Part shown: positions 9,306-17,908 of the stretch, one piece after another
Position numbering within the stretch: position 1 is the stretch's first letter
Layout: every line of letters starts with the position of its first letter
Origin: Bradyrhizobium sp. WSM3983
Lineage (GTDB): Bacteria; Pseudomonadota; Alphaproteobacteria; Rhizobiales; Xanthobacteraceae
DNA length: 64,000 bases
NCBI RefSeq assembly: GCF_000473045.1
Contig: NZ_AXAY01000040.1
Coordinates: forward strand, 260-64,259
Reading direction: 5' to 3'
Program-made: the position numbers and the translations under genes
The notes under the pieces: model-generated
Told to the model about the DNA's origin: nothing
What the model saw: only the letters and a program-made list of their open reading frames with translations
The model's database searches: none

Positions 9306-11417
9306 TCATTCAGCGGCAATGCCGTTTGGCCGAGCGTCATCTGCGGTGCCGCTACCGTCTTCATCGTCAGCGAGGAACTCGGGAAGCGGACCCGCGTCTG
9401 CGTCTTGGTCTGCCGATTGGACGGCGTCAGTGAGGCGCAGTGGCTCCGGTAGCCATCCCGTGCCCTCAAGAAGGCGCTCGGCTTCGCGGGCCATATCGGA
9501 CTTCTTCAGATGGTCGATCAGTTCTGCGGAGGCTTCGCCCTTTGCTTGCCTCACCGCCTCCAGAATACGTGGCTTGGTGATGCGGCCGAGATAATTATCG
9601 ACGGTCGGCCTCCAGCCGGCCTGCACCATGTCGAGCCCGACCGCCCGCGCCAGCACGTCGGCCGCGCCGAGCCTGCGCGCGAGCCCATCAGCCGATACCC
9701 GCCCCTGAGCATAGCGGTTCACGGGTTCATAGAGGGCGTTGACCGAGAACGATGCGCAATGGGCGAACAGGGCTGCTTGCGCATGGCCGTCCAATGCGCA
9801 GAGCGTATCCCAAAGCGCCTTCGCATCGTTGGGCAGCCGCGCTTTCCAGGCTTCGTGCCTGGTGTCGATGGCCTTGGCCGGCGCGCTGTCCTTCAATCCC
9901 GGAGCCTGGGCCGGAAATGTCGGCGTGTGAACCGCGATCTCGAGGCAACTGGCGGATGATGCGAACCGGTAAAAGGTTGCGAGCACGAAACTGTGCAGCA
10001 ACGCCAGGAACGTGATCGAGGGATGCTCGGCGAGCGCGTCGCGCAACGCCAGCGTTCGGTAGGCGGTCAGCTCGGTGATCAGACGGTCCGGCAGCGGTCT
10101 TGCAGCATCGTCCTCATCCTCTTCGGCCGGCTCGGTTGGCGCACCGCCGACGGTGATGGCCGTCCGCTGCACCGGACCAACGGCCTCCTTCCCGTCAACC
10201 GTTGCGCTGCCCTGTCCGGGGTCGGTATCGACGACCGCCTGTTCATCCTCCGGGCGGACGTAGCCGCGATCCACCGACAGCCGTCCGTCGGAATCGATGC
10301 TGATGAAAACGCCGGCGCGGGCGATGTCGGCCGGATCGTAGATCATTGGCCGCTCCTCGAACGCGAGCAATGCCGCCTCGATCTCGCCAAGGCGCTGGTC
10401 GACCTCCTCGGGAAGTTCGTCAGCATCCTGATACTCGGCTTCGAGCCTGTCATGCTCGGCATTGAGCGCATCGATCGTGCCCTGCTCCTCGATGCTGAGC
10501 GAGGCCGGCGTTCCCTCCAATTCCCGCAAGCCGCTGGTGTGGCCAAATGGAAAATCGACTGCCACCGAGATCCACTTCCACCCCTCCGCCGCGATCACCT
10601 CGGCGTCTTGCTTGAGCTTCTCAGTGACAAGATGATCGAGCAGTGCAACGTCCTGGAGCCAGCCACCGTCGTCATGCTCGAACAGATCATGCAGGACCGG
10701 ACCTCCGGCGCGCTCGTAGGCGTCGATGCCGACATACTGCGCACGCCGATCAGACCCACGCACGGTGTTCTCGGTCAGCATGCGGCGGATCTGGTACGGC
10801 TCATCATAGCCGGATCGGCTGACATTGTCCCAGACCTGCTCCTGGCGGACATGATCGCCGCTCACCGAGAAGGCCATGAGCTGCTCCAGCGTCATGCCGT
10901 CCTCGGCATAGACCTCATGCAGCTTCGGCGAGACCGACGCCAGCCTCAGGCGCTGCTTGACGATTGCGGGCGCCACGAAATGACGCGCGGCAATGTCCTC
11001 TTCGCTCATGCCGAGGTCGCGCAGCGTCTGGAATGCGCGAAACTGGTCGAGCGGATGCAGGCCGACGCGCTCATCGTTCTCTGCGATGGAATCGTCTTCC
11101 GCGATGCCTCCCTCGCGAACGACGCAGGGCACGGCTTGCGTCTTGGACATGCGCTTCTGCTTGACCAGGAGCTCGAGAGCACGGTAGCGCCTGCCGCCAG
11201 CCGGCACCTCGAACATGCCTGTCTCGTTACCCTCTTTGTCCACGATGGCACGGACATTGAGACTTTGCAGCAAAGTGCGCTGGGCGATGCTCTCGGCAAG
11301 CTGCTCGATCGAGACGCCCGCCTTGACGCGCCGAACGTTGGACTGGCTCAGCACCAGCTTGTTGAAGGGAATGTCACGCGAGGGCGACAGCGTGATCTTT
11401 TGGACTGCCTTTGTCAT
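9306..11417 (-). CDS. ParB/RepB/Spo0J-like protein of a plasmid or integrative element
   Basis: The product is 703 aa. The N-terminus has a ParB/Srx-type nuclease-like domain: LSQSNVRRV, then AGGRRYRALE. It is followed by a helix-turn-helix region (SEEDIAARHFVAPAIVKQRL) as in KorB/ParB proteins. The long C-terminal half is typical of ParB-like proteins of alpha-proteobacterial mobile elements rather than chromosomal ParB (~300 aa). No parA or repC is adjacent, so a role in partition is unproven; regulation or DNA processing is equally possible. Its start lies 10 bp after the shared hairpin element at 11427-11474. Confidence 0.85.
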   Translation of the reverse strand: MTKAVQKITLSPSRDIPFNKLVLSQSNVRRVKAGVSIEQLAESIAQRTLLQSLNVRAIVDKEGNETGMFEVPAGGRRYRALELLVKQKRMSKTQAVPCVVREGGIAEDDSIAENDERVGLHPLDQFRAFQTLRDLGMSEEDIAARHFVAPAIVKQRLRLASVSPKLHEVYAEDGMTLEQLMAFSVSGDHVRQEQVWDNVSRSGYDEPYQIRRMLTENTVRGSDRRAQYVGIDAYERAGGPVLHDLFEHDDGGWLQDVALLDHLVTEKLKQDAEVIAAEGWKWISVAVDFPFGHTSGLRELEGTPASLSIEEQGTIDALNAEHDRLEAEYQDADELPEEVDQRLGEIEAALLAFEERPMIYDPADIARAGVFISIDSDGRLSVDRGYVRPEDEQAVVDTDPGQGSATVDGKEAVGPVQRTAITVGGAPTEPAEEDEDDAARPLPDRLITELTAYRTLALRDALAEHPSITFLALLHSFVLATFYRFASSASCLEIAVHTPTFPAQAPGLKDSAPAKAIDTRHEAWKARLPNDAKALWDTLCALDGHAQAALFAHCASFSVNALYEPVNRYAQGRVSADGLARRLGAADVLARAVGLDMVQAGWRPTVDNYLGRITKPRILEAVRQAKGEASAELIDHLKKSDMAREAERLLEGTGWLPEPLRLTDAVQSADQDADAGPLPEFLADDEDGSGTADDARPNGIAAE

Positions 11418-11426
11418 TTTTCGTCT

Positions 11427-11474
11427 CCACGACGGGCGGCCGAAGCCTCTCTCTCGACCTACGACCCGTCGTGG
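11427..11474 (-). promoter_or_regulatory. Hairpin element shared with ardC, ahead of parB
   Basis: Ten-base arms CCACGACGGG (11427-11436) and CCCGTCGTGG (11465-11474) are perfect reverse complements with a 28-nt loop. In gene orientation the loop contains GAGAGAGGCTT, identical to the loop of the element ahead of ardC (29931-29975). It sits 10 bp before the parB ATG. It could be a protein operator or a leader-RNA structure whose loop carries a Shine-Dalgarno-like purine run. Confidence 0.7.
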
Positions 11475-11692
11475 CGCGCGGCGCCGCCCTCTTCCTCTGT
11501 TTGGCAGCTGCTCCGCTCACGCTCCTCCTGATCTGCCTCGGCACAATCGGCCGCAAAGAGCAGATAATTCGTTACGTCTGCCGGCATAACCGCTTCAAGA
11601 GCAGTTTGCGCGCCGCCACGCAAGAAAGTAGCGGGCCTTGCGGCAATGATTGTAAACTGCAACTCGGTTGTATCGCTGTCGCGTGCGCGCAT
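11459..11692 (-). CDS. Possible small protein upstream of parB
   Basis: This frame encodes 77 aa from an internal ATG, with a plausible mixed sequence (TELQFTIIAARPATFLRGG) and an acidic, Gln/Glu-rich tail. Its 3' end overlaps the hairpin element ahead of parB. The family is not recognised, and its existence rests only on an open frame and reasonable composition. Confidence 0.25.
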   Translation of the reverse strand: MRARDSDTTELQFTIIAARPATFLRGGAQTALEAVMPADVTNYLLFAADCAEADQEERERSSCQTEEEGGAARHDGS

Positions 11693-11865
11693 CCCTAATA
11701 AGCTCCACGACGACGGTACCGTATCCATGTCCCATGAAAGGCTTCCTCAACTGTGTTGGATCAACGGCCGAGGGTCTCATGCAGGAAATAAATCGCACGC
11801 CTTTTAGCCGATCTCCACAAGCTGGCTACGCTAAGTTCTTCCTTCACATTATGAGCTGCTGCTGA

Positions 11866-11964
11866 TTGCTGGAGGTGCTGCGCGAGGACAACCGCGCCGA
11901 CTTGCGCGCGGCGAGTGCGGCGTCGAAAGCGGCCGAATTCCTGCTTGCCTTTCTACCGCAGGCG
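11866..11964 (+). pseudogene. ardC C-terminal fragment, plus strand
   Basis: The frame reads LEVLREDNRADLRAASAASK then AAEFLLAFLPQ. This matches the C-terminal region of the intact ArdC at 28972-29919 (LDVLREDNRAIVRAASQASK, then WILGFLP). Nothing of the N-terminal or metalloprotease parts remains upstream. It is in opposite orientation to the intact gene. Confidence 0.7.
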
Positions 11965-12879
11965 ATTGCCGCTGACGACGAGGGGAATGGGGAGGCTCGC
12001 GTGATGTATTTCCCGCCGTCTCGGTTGCAGCCCCGGTCCGGACGTGACGGAGCATTGCCTGCGCTACACTGCGGTGGACGATCCCAAGCGAAAGTACCGT
12101 CGCAAGATGGCACGCATTCCCGTCAAGCGCGCAGCAAAGACGGTCTGGCCAAGGTGCTCGCCAAGGCGCGCGCCCGCGTGAGGCCGCGAATCGCCTTCGT
12201 TGGTCCAGCAGCACAAGGGTTCGCGCCGGACCATATCCCGTTCCGGTCGCGACATCCTCGCAGACGTCGAGATCTGGGCGCATCACGGGCACCTGATCCG
12301 ACGCGACAACGATGGGGCTTGAACCCTTCGTAGCGTCAGGTTGTATACCCTTAGTCATACCTTCGGCCATGATTCGTGGTCGCAAGGAGAGGCTTCAATG
12401 TCCGGAAGGCCCGGACGACGTGACTATGCAGGCACGGTGCGGTTGGTTGTAGCGAATGTGACGCCATTGGGCTGAAGAACTGACGACGAAACAGAGCTTG
12501 CAGTGCAGACATTGGAGCCCGGATGACTTCCAGCAGCAAGTTGGACTGCTCAGTCTCGATGGCGATTGTGACGCGTGCGAACTTGCCGGCAGGGGAGTGG
12601 CAATTGGATCGGGCGAGTATTCGGCTTTCGCTTCTCCCGGATTCGTTTTGAGATTTGGCGAGCGGTCACCTGTTGCCCAGGAGACGGGGCACCCTTTCGT
12701 GGCAGCCAGGGGAGGATGCGAGGAATGCGAGAGTGTACGGCTCGCGACAACGGTTCGTTTTTTTTCAATTTGGCGATGTTGGCGCTCCGCTTTTTGAAGC
12801 CGGAGAGTCTCTTGGGTCAGTGCACCGGAGTGCGGTTCTGGGGCAGCTATGAAGAATCATCTCAGCTAAGGAGAGTGGA
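11965..12879. other. Long non-coding stretch upstream of nopD
   Basis: About 0.9 kb without a supported gene; frames on both strands are short and unlike known proteins. A weak partial match to a type III (tts) box begins GTCAGGTTGT at 12336 but lacks the rest of the consensus. An AAGGAGAG ribosome site directly precedes the nopD start. Confidence 0.5.
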
Positions 12880-15800
12880 ATGGAGCCGAACTATAGTGAT
12901 CCAAACTATTATATGCGCTGGTACGCCGAGCAGCAGGAGTTGCAGCGTGCGCAGCAAGAGTCGAACCTCGAGCCTGCGGATCAAGCTAGCTTTGAGCTGC
13001 AATCGCTGCGGCTCCGCTCTCCCGAGGTGAGTTCGCCTGAGGTTAGTTCCCCGGACACTCCGGCTGCCCGGTCGCATGAAAACATTCAGCGCACGGACAT
13101 TGGTGGTTCGACGCGAATGCCGCCGACGCCCGACCTGTGGGACAATTCGTTCAGCAGCACGCGTTACAGCGTCGACGTTCCGCACGCTCATCTTGGCTCG
13201 GCTGCAAATGATTACCGATCTGACTTGCGGGACAGGCCATTCGGCAGCATGCGCTACGCAACGCCCTCGGAAGCACAATCCACGGCCCGGTCGAAGCACA
13301 ACAAATCACGTGGACTGTTTTCCCGAGTCAAATCAGGACTAAGCCAAGTCTTTGGAGGCCGCCGTGAGAAGTGGTCCAGCGACCCAGCATCTGATGACCT
13401 CTACTCGGAGCTTCGCATCGACTTTGCTAAGCGCGGTCGCCCGTCCGAGGCAGACATGCAGCTGATTGAAGAGTTCAAGGCGGCATTGGGCAGCGCGAAC
13501 CGTAAGACGAAGACGATCGAGAACTATGTGACGGCTCTTCGGATGTTCAGCGAATTCCTCCAATCCAAGGGCACCACTCTGAAAGCGCTCCTTGGCAACA
13601 CTGATCTGCTGACAGCCTATAAGGCTGATTTTATGAAGGGGGCGAGCGCCAATAGCAGGAACTATGTGGGCGGGGCGTTGGACACACTCCGGAATTTCCA
13701 TGCTGGAAGGTCCATCTCAGCGCCAGATTGGGTGAACACGCAAGACCAAGCGATGCATCCTTCGGACGAGCGGATGCTCGGCCAATTCGTGAAGAACGTG
13801 AAAGACTACAGAATTGAGCCCGATGGTACCAGAGGCCGCGGGACTGGACAGGTTCCACTTGCTACGATCAAGTCCAATGTGCAGGCGCTCAATGCGTTTG
13901 CTCGTTGGCTGCGAGCGCAAAACAGGCGTCCACTGGCTCCTCGGGCGTTCAACGAGCCAAGATTGCTCGCCGCCGACATCGACGAGTACGTCAACGCTGG
14001 CGGCGATGATGGTGATCGCCTCAGTGCGGCACTGTCTCATCTCCGCAGGATCGGGGCCGACGGGCTCCAATCTGTCGGTGCCGGTGCTCGCCTGATGGGC
14101 CGCGAAACATTGTCGGCTCATCCGGAGGACATCGCCGACATCGATGACTTTTTGACCGCTGCTCTCTCCAAGCTTGGATCCGACGCGACCTCCAAAGAGA
14201 AAGCCGCCGTTTCGGCGATGGTCTCCAGGCTGCGCTCCTTTAGTGATTGGCTCCAAAGGGAGGACAGGCCGAGCATCATGGAGCGCATCGGAGGCAATGC
14301 TGAGCAGCAGTCGTCATTGAACGCAGATTATGCGGCGTTCAGCAAAGCCACAAAGCGGACGGCTGCACTCGATAGTCTTCGAGAATACCTGGGTCTGGCA
14401 CCCCAACGGGCACTTCGTCCTTATGACGATGACGCCAACCTCATCCAGGGCTTGGTCAATGAAGAGTTGAGGAGCCAAGTCTCCGAACAGACAAAAAAAT
14501 CAGTTCGAAATCTTTCATCGGCGCTACGCAAGTTCAGTGATTGGCTCCGCACCGAGGGCAAAGAGAGCATCGCGAGCCGGGTCAACGGCGACAGTCAGCA
14601 ACAACGCTCGCTGGAAGCGGACCGCCGGGCTTTCACCGACGCCAAAGGCAGAGCTACCCTGAATCTCAAGAAACTCAGGCAGTATGTGCAAGTCATCGAG
14701 GCAAACAGAGCGATGGGTGTAAACATTCCTGAGCAGACGGCTGACTTGAGCTCAACGCCAACCTGGATGCGGGATTTGCCGACGCCACCGTCAGAGAGTG
14801 AGTGGCCGCCGGTGCTAGACCCGTTTGGCCAAGCCGGCTTGCAAGGACCGGCCGGGTCGAGCTCGACCTGGTCCCCGCAACTGCCGTCCTACTTCGACTT
14901 TCCAACGCTGGAGGGCGAGCCAGCTCGGTCCTCAGACATTTACCGTGGTCTCTCCTCTTTCACTGATCTGCCGCCCACACCGCAGGAATTGCGTGACGAC
15001 GCCCAGTCAAGGCCGGTGCTCAGCCCAGCGGGCAGACCGCCGTTCTTCATCGGGCCGTCAGGCGTGCCGCAAGACCTCGAGGATATCGGACATCTCGTCG
15101 GCGATGATTGGCAGCATGGCACGCAGCCAGTGTCGGATTTCCTGCTCGATGTGCTGGACAACAGAACGTTGTTGCCGAACTCGCAATTCACTCCCCAGCC
15201 GGTCGCTATCCATGGTGAGACCTATTCCATCACATTGGGGCCGCGAGGACGTCGCGACGCTCAGCTGATCCATCACCCTGGCCCATCCTCGGTTCCTGAT
15301 GCCCGGATCGTTGCTTCGACTGCGAGTGCCTCTGCCGGCCACCGCGACCGCAGCGGACGAGTGCTCGGAGCCAGGCAATGGCTTGGTGACGAACATATCC
15401 AGCGGGACTACGGGCTCCTGTCGCAGGAGTTGCAGCAAAGTAATCCAAATCTAGCCGCCCGAACCAGGTTCGTGGATCCTCTCATTGCCGGTATGATACG
15501 AGAAGGTACCGATGACCGAGCGCTCCGCGAATACCAACGCATTGTCTATGATCGAAATGATAACGATGTAGCCGACTTCCTCTTCTTTCCGATGAACGAT
15601 AGCAACGCGGAGGAGCAAGAGAGATACTTGCTATCCCTGCAGCGTCGTGATGCCGGCGCCAGGGACCGCGGGGGCATCGGCTCCCATTGGTCGTTGCTGC
15701 TGGTGGACCGCCGCAATCGCGACAGGCCGATTGCCTACCATTACGACTCCGCCCAGGGACACAATGCCGGACCTGCAGCAAGGCTCGCAGCCCGGATAGG

Positions 15801-15978
15801 AGCCGATCTGCAAGATGCCCCGATGAGCCAGCAGAGGAACGGCTATGATTGCGGTGTCTTTGTGGTCGACGGTACACGGGCGCTGGTCAGACGGCTCGCG
15901 GGAAGGCGGCATGCAGATCTGAGCCTCGGCGGCCTCGTCATTGATCGGCAGGCACTTCAGAACCGACTAAGCGGCTGA
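12880..15978 (+). CDS. nopD: NopD-like type III effector, C48 SUMO/ubiquitin-like protease
   Basis: The product is 1032 aa. The C-terminal ~200 residues are a Ulp1/XopD-type cysteine protease with catalytic His936 (GSHWSLL), Asp956 (HYDSAQGHN), oxyanion Gln985 and nucleophile Cys991 (GYDCGVFV). Such effectors enter plant cells and remove SUMO or related modifiers. Residues ~193-610 contain four ~100-residue repeats around IENYVTALRMFSEFL, IKSNVQALNAFARWL, VSAMVSRLRSFSDWL and VRNLSSALRKFSDWL. Proline-rich motifs PPTPDLW, PTPPSESEWPP and PPTPQEL punctuate the linkers. The polar Ser-rich N-terminus fits a type III secretion signal. Length is close to known NopD proteins (~1000 aa). No complete tts box was found. 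Base composition is less GC-rich than the GA operon. Confidence 0.9.
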   Translation: MEPNYSDPNYYMRWYAEQQELQRAQQESNLEPADQASFELQSLRLRSPEVSSPEVSSPDTPAARSHENIQRTDIGGSTRMPPTPDLWDNSFSSTRYSVDVPHAHLGSAANDYRSDLRDRPFGSMRYATPSEAQSTARSKHNKSRGLFSRVKSGLSQVFGGRREKWSSDPASDDLYSELRIDFAKRGRPSEADMQLIEEFKAALGSANRKTKTIENYVTALRMFSEFLQSKGTTLKALLGNTDLLTAYKADFMKGASANSRNYVGGALDTLRNFHAGRSISAPDWVNTQDQAMHPSDERMLGQFVKNVKDYRIEPDGTRGRGTGQVPLATIKSNVQALNAFARWLRAQNRRPLAPRAFNEPRLLAADIDEYVNAGGDDGDRLSAALSHLRRIGADGLQSVGAGARLMGRETLSAHPEDIADIDDFLTAALSKLGSDATSKEKAAVSAMVSRLRSFSDWLQREDRPSIMERIGGNAEQQSSLNADYAAFSKATKRTAALDSLREYLGLAPQRALRPYDDDANLIQGLVNEELRSQVSEQTKKSVRNLSSALRKFSDWLRTEGKESIASRVNGDSQQQRSLEADRRAFTDAKGRATLNLKKLRQYVQVIEANRAMGVNIPEQTADLSSTPTWMRDLPTPPSESEWPPVLDPFGQAGLQGPAGSSSTWSPQLPSYFDFPTLEGEPARSSDIYRGLSSFTDLPPTPQELRDDAQSRPVLSPAGRPPFFIGPSGVPQDLEDIGHLVGDDWQHGTQPVSDFLLDVLDNRTLLPNSQFTPQPVAIHGETYSITLGPRGRRDAQLIHHPGPSSVPDARIVASTASASAGHRDRSGRVLGARQWLGDEHIQRDYGLLSQELQQSNPNLAARTRFVDPLIAGMIREGTDDRALREYQRIVYDRNDNDVADFLFFPMNDSNAEEQERYLLSLQRRDAGARDRGGIGSHWSLLLVDRRNRDRPIAYHYDSAQGHNAGPAARLAARIGADLQDAPMSQQRNGYDCGVFVVDGTRALVRRLAGRRHADLSLGGLVIDRQALQNRLSG

Positions 15979-16034
15979 TGTGGGCTTCAACTGAATAGCG
16001 CGCCCAGCTGATTGAAGCGCAAGTGCAACTTCTT

Positions 16035-16091
16035 GCCGATTGCAGCTCTGCAATCGGCCGGCGCCTGATCTGCATCGGCCGAAAACGGCCG
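16035..16091 (+). terminator. Two hairpins downstream of nopD
   Basis: An 11-bp perfect stem (GCCGATTGCAG / CTGCAATCGGC, 16035-16058, 2-nt gap) begins 56 bp after the nopD stop. A second stem CGGCCG-AAAA-CGGCCG follows at 16076-16091. Neither is followed by a T-run, so transcript-end protection is as likely as intrinsic termination. Confidence 0.4.
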
Positions 16092-16457
16092 TAACGCTAG
16101 AATGACGTCGGACAGGAACCAAGGCGTGAGCTGCTGTCAGTTTCTGTCCTGTTCGGCGGCCTTCAGCTCGGCGACCTCAGGGCGGTCGACCTGAGCCGCA
16201 CTGCTATGCCAGGAGGATCGTCTGGCCAACGATCTGCCTGCGACAGCTCCAGGGGTCAGCGAAAACGACGACATCACGTGGGGAACGTGCCAGGTCAAGA
16301 TGTCTGACATTGCAAATGTCCTTAGAGGTCAATTGCCCAGAGCGCGCCGCAAACATGCCGCTTGCCGATGCTCGCCCATCTCTATCGTCAGTCACACCGC
16401 AAAGCTTTTCTGCCAGCACTCACGCTACAGGGCAGGCAAACACACGTTCGGCTTGGA

Positions 16458-16800
16458 TCATTGAGCGAGCACGGAGGGAACTTCGGGCAGGAAGCCAAGC
16501 AGATAGTCCGCGGCTTTGCTGGCCTGCGAGGCCGCCCGCACAATCGCGCGGTTGTCTTCGTGCAGGACTTCCAGCCAGGAGCCGATATAGTCGGCGTGCC
16601 GCACGGTCGGCACGATGCCGAGTGATGCGCAGGAAAAGGCGGCGCACAATTCCGCGACAAGCTCTTCGCGGGCGCGCTCGCTGCGGTACTTTACGTAGCG
16701 GCTGAGATCGCGGTTGACGCGGTGCGCCGGCGCCGTCCAGTGCACGCACTCGTGCGCGAGTGTGGCGTTATAGGCACCCCGTTCCTAGTAATGCTGCACG
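16458..16800 (-). pseudogene. ardC remnant with intact metalloprotease motif
   Basis: The frame contains ERGAYNATLAHECVHWTAP, i.e. the HExxH zinc motif and C-terminal half of ArdC, ending SKAADYLLGFLPE. An in-frame TAG precedes ERGAY and no N-terminal ssDNA-binding domain is present. It is a second decayed copy related to the intact ardC at 28972-29919, but with a divergent sequence around the zinc motif, so it derives from a different ArdC variant. Confidence 0.7.
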
Positions 16801-16859
16801 CCCCGCTTCGCGGCGAAGCGCCCAAGCACCGCCGGATGAAGGACTGCCTAGCTCTGCAC

Positions 16860-17140
16860 TTGACGTAACCCATCGGTCCACTTGACTTGCCCCCGCAAGT
16901 GACCGGGTTCGCGCTCGTCGTGCTACGGACCAAGCGGATCCGGATTCAGCTTCAGGAATCTATCGTCTACCTTGATGCCGAAGCCGTCGGGCGTCTTGCC
17001 GTCGGGAAAGTTCTCGGCCGCATGCGCCATCCAACCCGGGGAGATGTCGGAGAGGTGGGCTTCGTTTTCCGGATAGCTACCGCGGACATCGGAGTGGTTT
17101 TCGGCGAGCCACACCTGCTGCAGCCAATCCGGATGCTAGA
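16860..17140 (-). pseudogene. Remnant of a DUF2235 (Tle1-like) hydrolase gene
   Basis: The frame reads QQVWLAENHSDVRGSYPENE, then LSDISPGWMAHAAE and RFLKLNPDPLG. This resembles the D-V-G-G-S-Y region of DUF2235/Tle1-type alpha/beta hydrolases, with the Gly before SY changed to Arg. Stop codons interrupt it before the QQVWLAEN segment and after PLGP. The N-terminal nucleophile region is absent. The family assignment is by pattern memory and is moderately sure. Confidence 0.5.
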
Positions 17141-17455
17141 AATATCGCGCAAAGGCTGCCCGCACATTCAGCGCGAGAGCAGGCCCTTGTCGGGCACTTG
17201 CTGCGTCGGTTGTCGGCATTGAGACTCAATGACAGAAACCTGACACTACGCGGCGCTACGAAGCGCCTGCTGAGCCTGCGAATTCACTTCGGCACGCGAT
17301 TTGCTCTGTTCACGGCATCATCACCAATCGCAGTGCGATGGTCTTCGGGACGGACACTGCGCGCGTCGCTGTTCGCGTCTGGTCCGTTCCGACGGCTTGC
17401 TGTGGCAATGACTTGGCGCTCGGTTGTGGACCGAGAAAATGCAGGGAAGTGTTGG
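17141..17455. other. Intergenic stretch left of the GA region
   Basis: No gene is supported here. A GG-N10-GC spacing (TGGCAATGACTTGGCG from 17402) loosely resembles a sigma-54 promoter, but the -12 part is poor. Confidence 0.4.
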
Positions 17456-17660
17456 ATGCGATCTAGAGTTCTTCTTTTGGGACCCACAACAATTGCGCTC
17501 GTCGCGAGCGGTGCAAGCGACAGACCTTGAGCCAGGAGTGAAACTGCCACCGGCGGTGCGGGACTGGTTCGGAGGCTAATCGGCGGACACGTCGGTGGCG
17601 GGTACGGTCGAACCTCCTTCACCAATCCCTACGGTCAGTCGATCTATGGCGATGCCGGCA
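17456..17660 (+). pseudogene. N-terminal fragment of an outer-membrane beta-barrel gene
   Basis: The frames read MRSRVLLLGPTTIALVASGA, then (shifted) GGHVGGGYGRTSFTNPYG and QSIYGDAG. They match the start of the 49-kb outer-membrane protein (GVLTWGAATAALVASGA; GGHVGGGYGRTSFSDPYG; PSIYGD). An in-frame stop and a frameshift separate the pieces. Similarity ends at IYGD, where P450 sequence begins within about ten bases. This marks a recombination joint at the left edge of the GA operon. Confidence 0.7.
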
Positions 17661-17665
17661 GGTTC

Positions 17666-17892
17666 GATGTCACCGGCGGCACAATCCGCACCTGTCGTTC
17701 GGAGAGGGGGCCGCATTTCTGCCTGGGCGCCGCGCTGGCGCGCCTGGAATTGCGATGCGCCCTCCCCGCGCTGTTCGTGCGGTTGAGGATCTTGCGCTGA
17801 CCATCGCCGCGGAGGACGTCGTCTACATGCCGTTTTACGTCATTCGCTGCCCGCAGCGCTTGCCGGTCACCTTCCGCCCTTCCATCGCTTAG
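17666..17892 (+). pseudogene. C-terminal cytochrome P450 remnant, probably CYP115
   Basis: Pieces in three frames read RFDVT, then NPHLSFGEG, then GPHFCLGAALARLEL with the heme-thiolate Cys, then DLALTIAAEDVVYMPFYVIR. Together they give the heme-binding loop and C-terminus of a bacterial P450 with at least three indels. It stands directly upstream of cyp112, co-oriented, which is where complete bacterial GA operons carry CYP115, the enzyme converting GA9 to bioactive GA4. Identity as CYP115 is inferred from position; the P450 nature is clear from sequence. Confidence 0.75.
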
Positions 17893-17908
17893 AGAGTGAA
17901 GTGCCACC

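Noticed and set aside
12330..12362. Possible tts box for nopD (GTCAGGTTGT...)
   Set aside because: Only the first ten bases agree with the consensus; the CGAAAG core and the downstream part are absent, and the distance to the gene is over 500 bp.
16136..16160. GTCAGTTTCTGT as a second tts-like sequence downstream of nopD
   Set aside because: It matches only the leading half of the box and has no effector gene after it. It is better explained as one arm of an imperfect inverted repeat with GGACAGGAAC just upstream.
17402..17417. Sigma-54-like sequence left of the GA operon
   Set aside because: The GG/GC spacing is right, but the -12 element (TGGCG) is poor and remnants lie between it and cyp112.
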